Of a stretch of DNA of 49,441 bases, positions 31,945 to 42,719 are shown in pieces. Below the pieces are notes generated by a model. It made no database searches. It was given only the letters and a program-made list of their open reading frames with translations, and was not told the DNA's origin. Where the stretch lies: NCBI GenBank assembly GCA_037447655.1, contig JBBHKE010002912.1, forward strand, positions 128,968-178,408, in the 5' to 3' direction. Source of the stretch: Zygnema cylindricum (taxonomy: Eukaryota > Streptophyta > Zygnematophyceae > Zygnematales > Zygnemataceae). The number at the start of each line of letters is the position of its first letter. Within the stretch, counting starts at the first letter, position 1. The translations under genes were made by a program, and so were the position numbers.

Positions 31945-32837
31945 CTGTACTATAGCCTGATGCTGATATGCCTTGCTGGATTCGTGAACATACAAAATCT
32001 AGGGAGATATTGGGCACACCAAAAATATTCACGTCGCATATCTGCGTATCTATTTTGAAATCGCACTTTAACTTTTGACAGTCAAAGTCCGCCATCGACC
32101 GCAGAGTCCGCCGTCGACCGGGCTGTCATCGTCGAATGTTTCAATCGCTATTTTAGGTTTGAAATTTATATTTTTAGCCGTTAAAAAACGTTGTGAGCAA
32201 ATGGCATTATATTCATCGGGTTTTTTTTATTTTTTGGGTATTATTATGGTTTTTTAGGTTTTATAGTTATTAAGATGATTTCAAGCATGTTTAGGGCTTA
32301 GTGTAAGTTTCAACCAATCAAAAATCCCAAACTTATCTGCCATAGTTTCCGCAAAGGCTAAAACGATTTCGAGCGCGTACAGACAACATCCAACGATGAT
32401 TTCGAGGTAGATTTAATGCCAAAGGTACAACGGTTGACCCAAGATAAATTAGCGTCCAGTGAAAACATAACAATCACCGGTTTCTTCCAGCGGTTGTTGT
32501 GCTACATAGATTTCGATGGTGGCGAGGCAAATCTTTTGATGTGCGCCATCATTTGCTAAAACTTGTAGGTGTCTTCAGTCGTTTCCCTTTCATGAAATGT
32601 GGGAACTTCATTATATAATGTGCGATGGAAAAACCATAAAAGTACAAACGGGGGAAATAAAAGAAAATTCATGAAATTCCCCTTAGCGTGGTATACTGGC
32701 ATTATTTCCCTAATCGTTTACAATTAAGTCCGTTTTTTATTGTCGATTTAATTATTTATACCTTTGTTGTATGTTTATTTAACTCTTCGTACCCAGATGG
32801 TTTTCCCATCGCACGTTTTTGCAATTAAGCGTATATT
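31945..32837. other. Intergenic DNA, nothing recognised
   Basis: Between family C termini and the E4 5' LTR. Small GTCGACCG-rich patch (32085-32125), otherwise AT-rich without recognisable genes. Confidence 0.4.
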
Positions 32838-32944
32838 TGTTGAATAGAGAGGTATTTTGTAGTCTTTCTGGTGACCTTACTGCAACCCTCATACTTGTTG
32901 TAGTCACTCAGGACCTGCTGCCTATTGCAGCTAGAGGCGACAGG

Positions 32945-34038
32945 TTTTGTCCAAAGTCTATTTCAACCATGGATTACTCTCGGAAGCACCACATACTACC
33001 CTTCTAACAGTTGTGTTTGCGACAACACAGATTACTCCACAATAAACAAAATAACCTTAAACTGCATCAATAAGCATTATACTATAGACACTATAAACTC
33101 ACGAAGTAATAGCAAAATCCACTGAGGGATCTAGAAGATATAAGCTCCAGAGTTTCCCAAAAACAGCTGACAGCTTTACAAACCAACCACTTTGACTTCT
33201 CACATAATCTCACAAAGACAATAGAATAGAATTAAACTGCACACACACATATATTTTATTTCTAGAATAACTTCACAAAGTTTCACATGAAAGCACCAAA
33301 TAGAGTGATCACACCAACAGGTCAAAGATGCAAAAAACAGTTTGCCATTGCTTTGATAAACTTGATTGTGATACACAAAATATTCGAAGTCCTACAAGTT
33401 ATACCACAGAGTTCACTACTGAATGTACGGAGGCACACCAACCGTACAGTATCTACCATCTACCTAAACTATTGTAAGTATACCCGAATAATTCGAGGTA
33501 TATCAGACTGAACAGATCTACACTAATAAACTAATTAGCAAAAAGACAAACCTATGTTGTACATAAAATTTACACCGACATCTCCACAATCTTCGTACGT
33601 CAAAAACAAAGCTACCACTAAGTAACCACTAAACAAATATCATTACTCACAATCTATATAAGTTATTTTATCGGCAGTTGCGTTAGTTGCTTTGTCCGTA
33701 CGGATCATATGAAGGTACCCGCAGTTGCGTTGACTTGTCTGCGTCGCAGCTGCTCCGTACTGGCGGCGCATATTCATCGAAAATAACCTCAGCTGCGTTG
33801 TCCTGTCTGCATCCCAACTGCGCCGTACTGGCGGTACCTGTTTCAACATTTCGTTTATTCCACATCTCCATGTGACAATGCTTAGTCACCCCACTTAAAG
33901 AGTCCTTTACGTCACTTTAGTTAAATCCATACGTTCGCTCCCCCAATTCGTGAATCAATTCGATCCTCCATATTAAACCCAATTAGCAATTACGCACGTA
34001 CTGTAGCGTACGCGTGAAACTGAGTTTTTAGAGCAACA
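32945..34038 (-). repeat. Solo LTR inside E4 5' LTR
   Basis: 1094 bp, minus oriented: starts TGTTGCTCTAAAAACTCAG at 34038 and ends GGACAAAA at 32945 (probably CAACA with one change). Flanked by ACAGG (32940-32944) and ACCGG (34039-34043), a 5-bp duplication with one change. Its U3 resembles E2 (same start, and CAGACAGGACAACGCAGCTG repeats), but R-U5 does not. Its last 26 bases read M-V-E-I-D-F-G-Q in frame to the LTR end, as in E1 and E2. Confidence 0.8.
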
Positions 34039-34081
34039 ACCGGCAGATCATTAGTATAGTTTATTTCTGCAAAAATATATG

Positions 34082-34162
34082 CTGGCCCTTATGGAACTTG
34101 ATACAGTGACCTCCGGATGACTACCGTATGGACTAGCCGTCCACCTTATCCAGTAGGTCTTG
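34082..34162 (-). other. tRNA-like module, antisense in E4 5' LTR
   Basis: Minus strand: CTGGATAAGGTGGACGGCTA, then CCATACGGTAGTC, CCGGAGGTCA and a B-box-like TATCAAGTTCC. Co-linear with 40548-40633. Confidence 0.55.
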
Positions 34163-34897
34163 AAAAAATCGATACACGTATATGGCGCGATATTTAATTT
34201 AAAGCCATACAAAGCACGACTTTCCATTTAACTAATTATAGGGACAATTTATGCATTGAAACATAGCGGTCAGTACGAAATTGGGACCGCACGAAATATA
34301 CGAATTGACATTTAATTTCGACAGACGAAATCAAATGTTCGGATCTAATCGAACGGCTCATAGTGAAGCCGCAATGCCAGAATAGCCATTTGGTGGTTTA
34401 CGGACCAGATGTCGGTAGACAACACGTGGCAACATATGGATGGACAACGGGTATCACGAGAGAAGCAACTACGGCTCCGGAACTGACACGCGTCTGAGGA
34501 CCGGCCATGCCGTACTATGGTCGTATAAGAAGTACAGCGGTACCTATACCTTCTTGTACTTTACATTCTATTGATTGGTCGAAGTGCCTTAGTAATAGGC
34601 TTAGAGAGATAGCTTAGGACTTAGAATATTTTTGGTTTTCCAGCCTCTCTCATAGAGTGCACTTATACTTATGGACCAACTTTGGTCAGCCATACCTTAA
34701 TGCTCAGTGGAGAAATTTCAGTGATTCTTTTTGCAGCGGACTCAGGGGAGTCCATGCTACACATGAGTGTAGTCAGTTAGAGTTTTTGCGTCCTAGAGTG
34801 GGACTTATTCATTGTCAAAGTCAAAAGTGCATATACTATCCTAGAGGCTTCACATAAGCTGGACATTCTATGTACCAAAGGAGGTCACAGATTTACA

Positions 34898-34910
34898 GGT
34901 AATGGGCCCA
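34898..34910 (+). promoter_or_regulatory. E4 primer-binding site
   Basis: GGTAATGGGCCCA, one base from the E1 site; starts directly after the LTR end ATTTACA. Confidence 0.75.
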
Positions 34911-34961
34911 CCCTCTATGGTGCCCATATTTAATGGAATATGGTTCATTTATTGGGAAACC

Positions 34962-35820
34962 ATGATGAGGGGTGCATTGTTTGAAAAACTGCTATAGGGC
35001 ATTGTGAGTGGTTGTGTGCATCGGCCATCCGCTAAATTGGGAGTTCCACCAGGGTTTGGAGGATCGTGGTTCACTGGAGGATTTGCAAAGGCAGAGGGGG
35101 TGGAGGATGTTGCAAAAAGCACCATGTCGGACAAAAGGATAGAGAAAATCACACCGATGGCTAGTGGATTAGCTCCACTAACAACTGTTCAGAACACGGA
35201 GGCAAATGATATTGAAATCTGGGATTTCAACAAAGCCGTGGCGACTCGTTTTATTCTTCGGCGTCTCACTCAAAGAGTGGCTACACCTCAACTTCATGTG
35301 GAGAGGGTTCACGAGTTGTGGGAAGCTCTTGTCGACATTTACAAAGTAGTACGATTCAGCAGCAAAAACTGGCAGATCAGAAGGTACAGGCATATGTGTA
35401 CAAAAGGGGAAAGATGTTAGATTTTTGTAATGATTTGGTTAGGTTATTCATGAAGTTAGAAAGTGCAGGGAAAAGGGAGACCAAGAAAGAGAAGGTGAAC
35501 ACTTTGCTAATGAAACTCCCATATGATTAGAAGAACATTGTTAACAGGGTCAATGATTTATCAGATCATCTTTGGATCTGGAATTTTGTTATGGGGATGA
35601 TTTTGGTTCGTGAAAGCACAATTGAGATTCGTAGGGGAGGAAAGAGTGTTCAAGCATTGGTTACCAGTACTGACTGGGGGGATAACGATTCCAAAAAACC
35701 TTATGGGAACTTTGATTGAGGAGGAAGAGGAAACCATGACGCATCTGGACCAAGGGCTCCGAAGGGACTTTGCCATTTTTGTAAGAAACCAAACACTACA
35801 TGGCGGAGTGCACTAAGTTG
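34962..35820 (+). pseudogene. E4 gag
   Basis: Starts ATGATG at 34962. An in-frame TAG follows 11 codons later (Trp in E5). The open stretch ends near 35420: GVPPGFGGSW, EIWDFNKAVATRFILRRLTQ and LWEALVDIYK. It resumes in other frames (35318-35530, KKEKVNTLLMKLPYD). The zinc knuckle begins CHFCKK (about 35773), but an indel destroys the rest (His and last Cys are out of frame). Family B Gag; would form the particle shell. Confidence 0.8.
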
Positions 35821-36834
35821 ACGGAGTTGAGATTGAAGGAGGAATCGATTGTAAAACTGGCCGGAAGGAAAAAGAAGGTGTTTGTTGCGACAAAAGTCGT
35901 CGGAGAGGATGCCGATGATGACAATGGAGAACTTCTCCTCAACGAGGAGTTGGAGGTGAAAGGTGAGCCAAAGATTCCAAGGAGGCAAAAGTGTGCTTTC
36001 GTTGGAGTAAAAGAAGCTCCTAAAGAAAGATGGTCATTGATTCAGGAGCCTCTATGCATATGTGTAGAGAAAAACCATAATTACCAAAATGAGAAAGATC
36101 CCTACTGTAGAGATAGAGTATGGGGATGGGAAAAGAGTGACCACTAATTTAGTGGGACAAGTGGATCTGAGTGTATTAGTTGATGGAAAGACATTTATAA
36201 TCACTTTCTGCGATGTTCCTTTTATTCCGGAGTTGAACAAAATTCTTATCTCTACGTCGGTCTTAGATGATAAGGGCTTTGAGACTAGTACTAAGAAAGG
36301 AGTCTTTGTTGCTAGCTATGAGAATGAAGTGTACTTCACAGCTGAAAAGGGTAGCCAAAGAATGTTTAGGCTGAATTTGAGGAACAAAAAGACGTGAGTT
36401 TACTATGCTGGTGTAAATGATTTGATGATGTGGCGTAAAAGATAGGGACATGTGCATCTAGATAGATTGAAGGAAAGGAAGATAACGGGTTTAGTTGAGG
36501 GCATACATTTTGAAGATGATGAGACTTTGGATGATTGTAGTGGGTGTGCTTAAGGAAAGGCCCACAGATTGCTTTTTCCAAAAGCCGCAACATATAGGGG
36601 TGAAAAGGTTTTAGATTTGATTCACACTGACCTATGGGGACCGGCCAAAGTGCCATGAGTTGGAGGGAAAAGATTTATGCTTACTATCACTGATGATTGG
36701 TCTAGATACTCTATAGTATATTTCTTGAAAAACAAATCTGAGGCTTCGGCTTACTTTAAAGAATATAAATCATGGAGTGAAACGCTTCATGAGACACCTA
36801 TAAAGAGAGTGAGAAGTGATAATAGGGGGGAATT
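35800..36834 (+). pseudogene. E4 protease and integrase N-terminal half
   Basis: 35800-36147 matches the protease-side linker of E3 (LRLKEE, ELLLNEELEVKGEPKIPRRQ). The active-site region is garbled (LIQEPLCICV in place of IDSGASMHMC). 36089-36397 covers VEIEYGDGKRVTTN and FIPELNK. The integrase zinc-binding motif (RHVHLDRLKERK, CSGCA) has stops. The core begins HTDLWGP (about 36626), then KRFMLTITDDWS and RSDN with GEF at 36810-36834, where the solo LTR cuts in. Confidence 0.82.
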
Positions 36835-38010
36835 TGTTGATATTTGAGTATTTTCTAGGTGTGTATTAGGATAGAACAAGAACAAAGGCAGTGTGCCTCT
36901 GACTCCCTTATCCAAGCCCCCATACTTGTTGTAGTCACTCAAGGCTAGATAAGGAGATAGAGTTATGGCTGCCTGAGTTCTCTAAGAGAGACAAGTAGTA
37001 GAAATTAAGAAGGTTAATTAAAAGGATTGACTTGCGCAGGGTTTTATCCTGGTACTTGCCGTTAGTAAAAGAAGCCGATAGCTCTAGCCATTAAGTTTAG
37101 GAATAATGCTAGTATATGTAGGGTTTGACAAATATTTAAATAGTTACACATAGACTAGTTCGTTTAGTGGGAAATAGATACGTTGTACATAGATACAATT
37201 TTAGGTAGTACGGAGTACAGTTTTATGTATGAAACGGATACCGCGCATTTGTTTCGACCGCAAAACAAATACCGCGCTTCTATTTTCAACGGCTAGATTA
37301 TAATTGATTTTAATCGAACAGCCACGATAGGCGCAGCGATCGCGGAATAGGTATTTTTGGCGTTTTATGGTCATCGCCACCTCAAATGACACGTGGCGCA
37401 ACAACATTGGATTGCGCCAATTCCGAAGATTACGGGAACAAATCCGGATATGACATGTGTCGACATTTTGGCCATGTCGTACGATGGCCGTATAAAGAGT
37501 ACACCGACACCTGTACTTTTCTGTACGACACACTAAAGTGATTGGTGCCGTACCTCAGTAGATAGAGTATTAGAGGAGTGATATGACTCAGAAAATTTAT
37601 GGTAGGTAGTCGGCTCTTTGAGAGAGCACCTTGTATGAATGGCTAACTTTGAGCAGCCATAGCTATCAATTTACTTGACCATTTTCAATGATTCTTTTTG
37701 CTGCGGACTCAAAGGATTCCAAGCTACATAGGGGTGTAGTTGGTCAGAGTTATTGCTTGCCAGGGTGGATGCATTTCTAAAGGAAAGTCAAAGTGGGTGA
37801 ATGTGTCCAAATCTCATATTCTAAATTTGCATTCTGTGGTGGAACTGAGCACACAGAAAGTCTTATTTCACAAGGGTGAAGCTGTGTTGGGGTTCTGATT
37901 GTCAATGGGTCAGTCATTTGGGTTTATATCAAGTTGGAGTCAGCACTATCTAGATTAGCTTCTTTTTGGATCTGCCTACTCTGAGGGCCAATGGAGGTCT
38001 CAGAGTTTCA
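36835..38010 (+). repeat. Solo LTR inside E4 integrase
   Basis: 1176 bp, starts TGTTGATATTTG, ends CAGAGTTTCA. AATT flanks both sides (36831-36834 and 38011-38014). Removing it rejoins the integrase codons for GEF and the following Thr. Family B by landmarks (TACTTGTTGTAGTCACTCA, GGCCGTATAAAGAGTACACC, GGAGGTCTCAGAG), closest to the fragment at 46919. Confidence 0.85.
37031..37100 (-). other. tRNA-like module, antisense in solo LTR
   Basis: Minus strand: TTAATGGCTAGAGC (A-box-like), CGGCTTCTTTTACTAACGGC arm and CCAGG-ATAAAAC-CCTGC T-arm-like hairpin. Sequence differs from E4 but place and arms agree. Confidence 0.5.
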
Positions 38011-38692
38011 AATTCACTTATATTGAATTTGAGGATTACTTGAAAGAGGAAGGGGTTCAACACCAAGAGACCGTCCCAAAGAACCCATAACAAAATGATG
38101 TAGCGGAGAGACTAAATCGGACATTAAGTGATAGTGCCCGTAGCATGTTAACAGATAAAAAGTTTTTTGGCAGAAGCTGTGAATTGTGCTAACTATCTCA
38201 AAAATAGAGTCCTTACCTCAGCTGTAAAAGGTCAAACACCCTAAGAAAGATGGATCGGAAGAAAAACATATCGCACTTAAAGGTGTTTGAAAGTCAAGTG
38301 TTTAGTTTAAACACTAAAAAATCTGATTGGAAGTTAGATGCTAGAGGAAAGTCGGGATACTTACTTGGGTATTATGAGAACGTAAAAGGGTATAGAGTTT
38401 ATGATCTCGGAAGAGAAGACATAATTCTAGTAAAACACTAGGTAGTTATGGATGAGGGAAAGTCCATAGATCCCTTTAAGTACACCAAATTGGTGACGAT
38501 TAGAATTGAATCCGGAAGTGAGTTAGATTCAGATTCTTCTAATCGAACTCCGGTTCAGCCTGACCTTGCAGAGGAAGAGGAAAAATTGACCGAGAGTGAT
38601 CCTCTTTTGGAGTCACAACTTCCGATTCAAACCGAGGAAGAGAACGAAGAAAGACCGGAAATGGACGATGAATGACCGGAGATAAACTCCAC
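38011..38692 (+). pseudogene. E4 integrase C-terminal half and linker
   Basis: Resumes with FEDYLKEEGVQH and AERLNRTLSDSARS (catalytic Glu at about 38107), with a stop near 38088 and an indel near 38165. 38250-38441 holds HLKVFESQVFSLNTKKSDWK and GKSGYLLGYYENVKGYRV. 38448-38675 is an acidic linker (EEEEKLTESDP, QTEEENEERPEMDDE). Confidence 0.82.
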
Positions 38693-38859
38693 GGATAGGG
38701 GAGAAGGTGGAGGTGTTCGGAGAAACCCGATATTACCCTCCATCCCAGCATCAGAATTTGAAGGAGGAAGAAGAAGAAGCAAGAGACTTCAAGAGAGACA
38801 AGTGAACAACAAGGTAACTAAGCTGTCACATTTGAGTGAACCCCAGACTTACTCAAAAG

Positions 38860-40383
38860 CGGTTAATAGTCCGGAAGGTGGTAGATGGGTGACAGCTATT
38901 AATGATGAGATGGCTTCCATTATGGAAGCTAACACTTGGGAGTTGGTGGATTGTCCTCTGGATATAAAGAAAATAGGATGAAAGAGGGTTTTTAAGTTGA
39001 AGCTCAAGGCAAAAGGGTTCACACAGAAGGAGGGAATCGATTATGAGGAGACCTTTGCTCCGGTTGTTAGATTCCCCTCCGTCCGGGTTTTATTTAGTCT
39101 AGCGGCAGCGGAAGACATAGAAGTGCACCAGATAGACATCAAAATCGCTTTCTTACACGGAGAATTGGACGAAGAGATTTTCATGCGACAACCTGAAGGA
39201 TTTGTGGAGAAGGGAGAACAAATCAAGGTGTGTTGATAGATAAAGTCCCTTTATGGACTAAAGCAAGCTCCAAGCCAATGGAACAAAAAGCTGGACAAGT
39301 TCTTAACAAATTTGGGATATATCCGGATCAGTTCGGATCATTCTATCTACTTATTTGAAGATGAGGAAGGTATAATCTTCATTCCCGTATATGTTGATGA
39401 TTTGCTTGTTTTAATAAATCAATGGTGAAAATTACTAGATTGAAAAAGGATCTAACGAGTAGATTTGAAATGAAAGATTTGGGGGAGGCAAAGTACATCT
39501 TGGGAATTCAAATGGAGAGGGATAGAGAAAATAAGACAATTAGACTAACTCAAAAGGAAACAATTAGGAATATGCTTGAAAATTTTCAAATGGAAAAAGC
39601 AAATAGTTGTACAACTCCAATGGACTTAAAGAAAGGAAATGAGGGAAGCTCAGAAGAGGGAGTCTTGATTTTGGATAATGAGCTAGGACCAGAGGAAAGC
39701 AAGTTCATGCAAACTATTCTGTATAGACAGCTTGTCGGTAGTTTGATCTACTTTATGAACTGTACTCGTCTTGATATAACTGCAACTGTGGGAGTATTAA
39801 GTAGGATTCTGAATGATCCTAGGAAGAAAGATTAGGAAGCGTCCAAAAGGGTCATGCGTTGTTTGGTAGGAACAAGAGATTTGTGGTTGCATCTGGGAGG
39901 GGATAATACTGACATCACTACTTGGAGTGATGCTAATTATGGGGATGCTCCAATGATGAGGTGTACTTTTGGGTAAGTGTTGTATGTTGAGAATGGGGCT
40001 TGATGTTGGAGCAGTAAGCACCAAAAGGTCATTGCTCAATCCACCATGGAGGCTGAGTATATGGCCTCTTGTTCGGATGTGAAAAAATTAATGTGGGTGA
40101 AATCTTTGCTTCAAGAATTGGGATACATGAAGAATGGAGTACAAAAGATTTTTTGTGACAATCAAGCTGCGATTGCAATTGCAATGAACCCTAAGCATCA
40201 TTTTAAAGCAAAACACATGGATATTCATTTGAGCTTTGTTAGGGAGAAAGTTGAGAATAAAATCATTAGTTTGGAATATAGACCAGATGGTGAGATGGTA
40301 GCATATTCGATGACTAAACCGGTCCCCTCTCCTAAATTGATATTTTGTAGGGAGAAGTGTGGACTGAAGCAAAAGATAGACTA
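38860..40383 (+). pseudogene. E4 reverse transcriptase and RNase H
   Basis: RT starts near 38860 (RWVTAINDEMASIMEANTWE), with a stop at about 38978 and a small deletion at about 39000. 38997-39236 covers KEGIDYEETFAPVVRFPS and FLHGELDEEIFMRQPEGF, and YGLKQAPSQWN follows. The catalytic VYVDDLLV is at about 39387. 39422-39835 is the connection region. RNase H has WSDANYGDA (about 39927), stops near 39976 and 40003, then STMEAEYMASCSD and FCDNQAAIAIA. The last acidic position is Ser (VAYSMTKP against ADMLTKA). Natural TAG at 40381. Confidence 0.85.
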
Positions 40384-40384
40384 G

Positions 40385-40397
40385 AAAATAAGGGGAG
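40385..40397 (+). promoter_or_regulatory. E4 polypurine tract
   Basis: AAAATAAGGGGAG directly before the LTR start TGTTG. Confidence 0.75.
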
Positions 40398-41388
40398 TGT
40401 TGAAAAGAGAGGTATTTTATAGTCTTTCTTGTGACCTTACTGCAGCCCTCATACTTTTCGTAGTCACCGAGGACCTGCAGGCAGCCATGGTTGCCTATTG
40501 CAGCTAGAGGAGACAAGCAAATCATTAAGTATATTTTATTTCTGCAAAATATATACTGCCCGCTATGGGACTTGATCTAGTGACCTCCGGATGACTACCG
40601 TACGGACTAGCCTTCCGCCTTATCCGGTAGGTCTTGAAGAAATCGATACACGTATATGGCGCGATATTTATTTAAAGCCATACAAAGCCAGACTTTCCAT
40701 TTAACTAATCACGGGGACGTTTATGCATGGACACATACTGGTCCGCACAAAATTGGGACCGCACGAAATATACGAATTGACATTTAATTTCGACGGACGA
40801 AATCAAATGTCCGGATCTAATGGAACGGCTCACAGTGGAGCCGGAATGCCTGAATAGCCATTTGGCGGTTTGCAGACCAGATGTCCGCCGACATCACGTG
40901 GCAACATGTGGTTTGACAACGGGTATCACGGGAGGAGCAACTACTGCTACGGAACTGACACGCGTCAACGGAAATGACACGCTTCAACGGAACGGCCATG
41001 CCGTACTATGGTCGTACAAGAAATATAGCGTTACCTCTACCGTCTTGTACTTTACACTCTTGTGATTAGTCAAAGTACCTTAGTAATAGGCTTAATGAGG
41101 TAGCTTAGGACTTAGAATATTTTTGGTTTTCCAGCCTCTCTCCTAAAGTGCACTTGTATTTATGGACTAACTTTGGTCAGCCATAACTTATTGCTCAAGG
41201 GAGCAATTTCAGTGATTCTTTTTGCAGCAGACTCAATGGAGTCCATGCTACACAAAGGTGTAGTGAGTCAGGGTTTTTGCATCCCAGGGTGGGACTTATT
41301 CATTGTCAAATTCAAAAGTGCATATGCTATCCTAGAGGCTTCACATAAGCTGGACATTCTGTGTACCAATGGAGGTCACACAATTACA
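40398..41388 (+). repeat. E4 3' LTR (family B)
   Basis: 991 bp, the cleanest family B LTR in the window: TGTTGAAAAGAGAGG start, GGCAGCCATGGTTGCCTATT (40481), tRNA-like module (40548-40633, antisense), GTACTTTACACTCTTGTGAT (41046; probable start of the R part by position), GGAGGTCACACAATTACA end. Confidence 0.88.
40548..40633 (-). other. tRNA-like module, antisense in E4 3' LTR
   Basis: Minus strand: CCGGATAAGGCGGAAGGCTA (tRNA-Arg D-arm-like), a palindromic CCGTACGG arm, CCGGAGGTCA, then AGATCAAGTCCC (B-box-like). About 150-235 bases from the LTR start, on the strand opposite to LTR transcription. Confidence 0.6.
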
Positions 41389-41744
41389 CACAACTCCTCA
41401 ACCTTGTAAATGTGAAGATGAGGGGTGGCCAAAGCTTGAGTTAGGTGCCTCAGAATGAAGTTCTTGGCACTCATGTTTACATCCTCCCACATTTGAGTAT
41501 CATTCACCGCGGTCTTCACGCCCGCCGCTCCCTGTGCCGTGGCAATAGGAGTAAGGGGTGTCTCCTTCCCTTTTCCCATTTCGGACAAATTGCTGTCCCC
41601 ATCATCTGCCTCCTCCACTGAGGCAGCCGTTGCTGCACGAAACCTTACTCCTCCAAATCCTGGTGGAGTTCCCGAAGGTGGACATTTCACTTGTCCACTG
41701 ACGATACCCCAATATTGTTTTTCGCACAAAGCTGCCATCATCAT
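41389..41744 (-). pseudogene. E5 gag N-terminal fragment
   Basis: Open from ATGATGATG at 41744 for ~118 codons. It is the best-preserved family B Gag N-terminus: EKQYWGIVSGQV, PPGFGGVRF, an acidic/Ala-rich linker, QMWEDVNMSAKNFILRHLTQ and HLHIYKVEEL. It corresponds to the E4 region 34962-35330, and shows that the in-frame TAG of E4 replaces a Trp codon. Lost where E4 abuts. Confidence 0.8.
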
Positions 41745-41808
41745 GACTTCCTAATAGATGAACCCAGATCCATTGAAGGTGGGCACCGTAGAGGGTGGGC
41801 CCAAAACG

Positions 41809-42719
41809 TGCAATATTGTGTCCTCCATTGGACTACAAAATACAGGAAGCCTCTAGATAGTATTTAACTAATCCACTTCAAGCCACAACCACTGCTGCTC
41901 AAGAAGACAAACAGACAATTTGATTGCACCCTTGTGCAGCTTGGACTCCCCTAAGTCGGTAGCAAAAAGAATCACTAAAAACGGCCAACCAACCAATAAG
42001 TTATGACACAGTAAAAATGCCAATTTGTAAAAACTCTTTAAGGGAGAGGTGACTACCTACCAAAATTTTCTAAGTCCTGATTCCCTCTAATAACTTCTAT
42101 CTACTGAAGTACGGACCAATCAGATTATTGTAACGTACCAAAAAGTATTACTGTCGGTGTAACTTTTGTACATCCTATGTACAACAAGGCTATTAAGCGG
42201 ACGCCTGTCTGCTTTTCACTCGTTCGTACATTCCTCGGAATTCCCATGACCGAATGTCATCTCTCCACGTGGCTCCAGGTCATGCCACGTCACAAAACGC
42301 CAAAGTGACCACTCCGAGATTTCGGCGTTGATGTGCGCTGTTGGATTTGCAGCGAGATGCAATCTTAGCCGTTGTAAATACTTGCGCGACATTTGTTTCA
42401 CTGTCGAAACAAAATGCGTAATATCCGTTTTGAAATAGAATCGTACTTTCATAAAACTCTATCTATGCATGCCGTATACAGTTTTAATTAAATGGATTTG
42501 TTCCCCCCTAAATATATGTATATATATATATCTATCACATACTATATCATTTAGCATTGGTCCTAGTCTAATAGGATAAAGCTGACCGCTATCGGCCAAC
42601 ATGACGAACCGCAGGTACCGGGATCAAATCCCGGGTACGCTGATCGCTATAAATAAATCGCAAGACACTTGGGAAATAACACTAAAAAACAACAAAACAA
42701 TGCAAAGTAGTCGACAACA
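41809..42719 (-). repeat. E5 5' LTR (family B, diverged)
   Basis: About 911 bp. Minus-strand 3' end CAATGGAGGACACAATATTGCA corresponds to the E4 LTR end. Start proposed at TGTTGTCGACTAC (42719); another CAACA lies at 42689, so the edge is uncertain. Contains a (TA) run at 42516-42530. Confidence 0.7.
42562..42645 (+). other. tRNA-like module, antisense in E5 LTR
   Basis: TAGTCTAATAGGATAAAGC fits an A-box/D-arm, TGACC..GGCCA an arm, and CCGGG-ATCAAAT-CCCGG is a perfect 5-bp, 7-base-loop T-arm. The acceptor stem does not pair. Confidence 0.6.

Larger units (their letters stand above)
32838..34897 (+). repeat. E4 5' LTR, split by insertion
   Basis: LTR parts 32838-32944 and 34039-34897 match the uninterrupted 3' LTR 40398-41388 end to end. 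The 3' LTR reads across the gap as GACAAGCAAATCATTAAG at 40490-40520, locating the insertion exactly. Confidence 0.88.
32838..41388 (+). mobile_element. Ty1/copia retrotransposon E4 (family B), twice interrupted
   Basis: 5' LTR 32838-34897 (split by a solo LTR at 32945-34038), binding site at 34898, gag from 34962, protease and integrase (split by a second solo LTR, 36835-38010), RT, RNase H to 40383, polypurine tract at 40385, 3' LTR 40398-41388. LTR ends TGTTG and ...TTACA. No matching 5-bp duplication is seen (ATATT left, CACAA right). E5 sequence follows at once on the right, so the right flank may have rearranged. Protein closest to E3 in this window. Confidence 0.88.
41389..42719 (-). 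mobile_element. Copia element E5 (family B), 5' fragment
   Basis: Minus-strand remnant: LTR 41809-42719, binding site RC at 41796-41808 (CGTTTTGGGCCCA), Gag start at 41744. It is truncated at about 41389, where it meets the end of the E4 3' LTR tail to tail. Neither a target duplication nor the rest of E5 is seen left of E4. Confidence 0.75.

Noticed and set aside
42562-42645. A functional tRNA gene in the E5 LTR
   Set aside because: The T-arm is perfect and an A box is present, but the acceptor stem does not pair and the middle is too long; described as a tRNA-like module instead.
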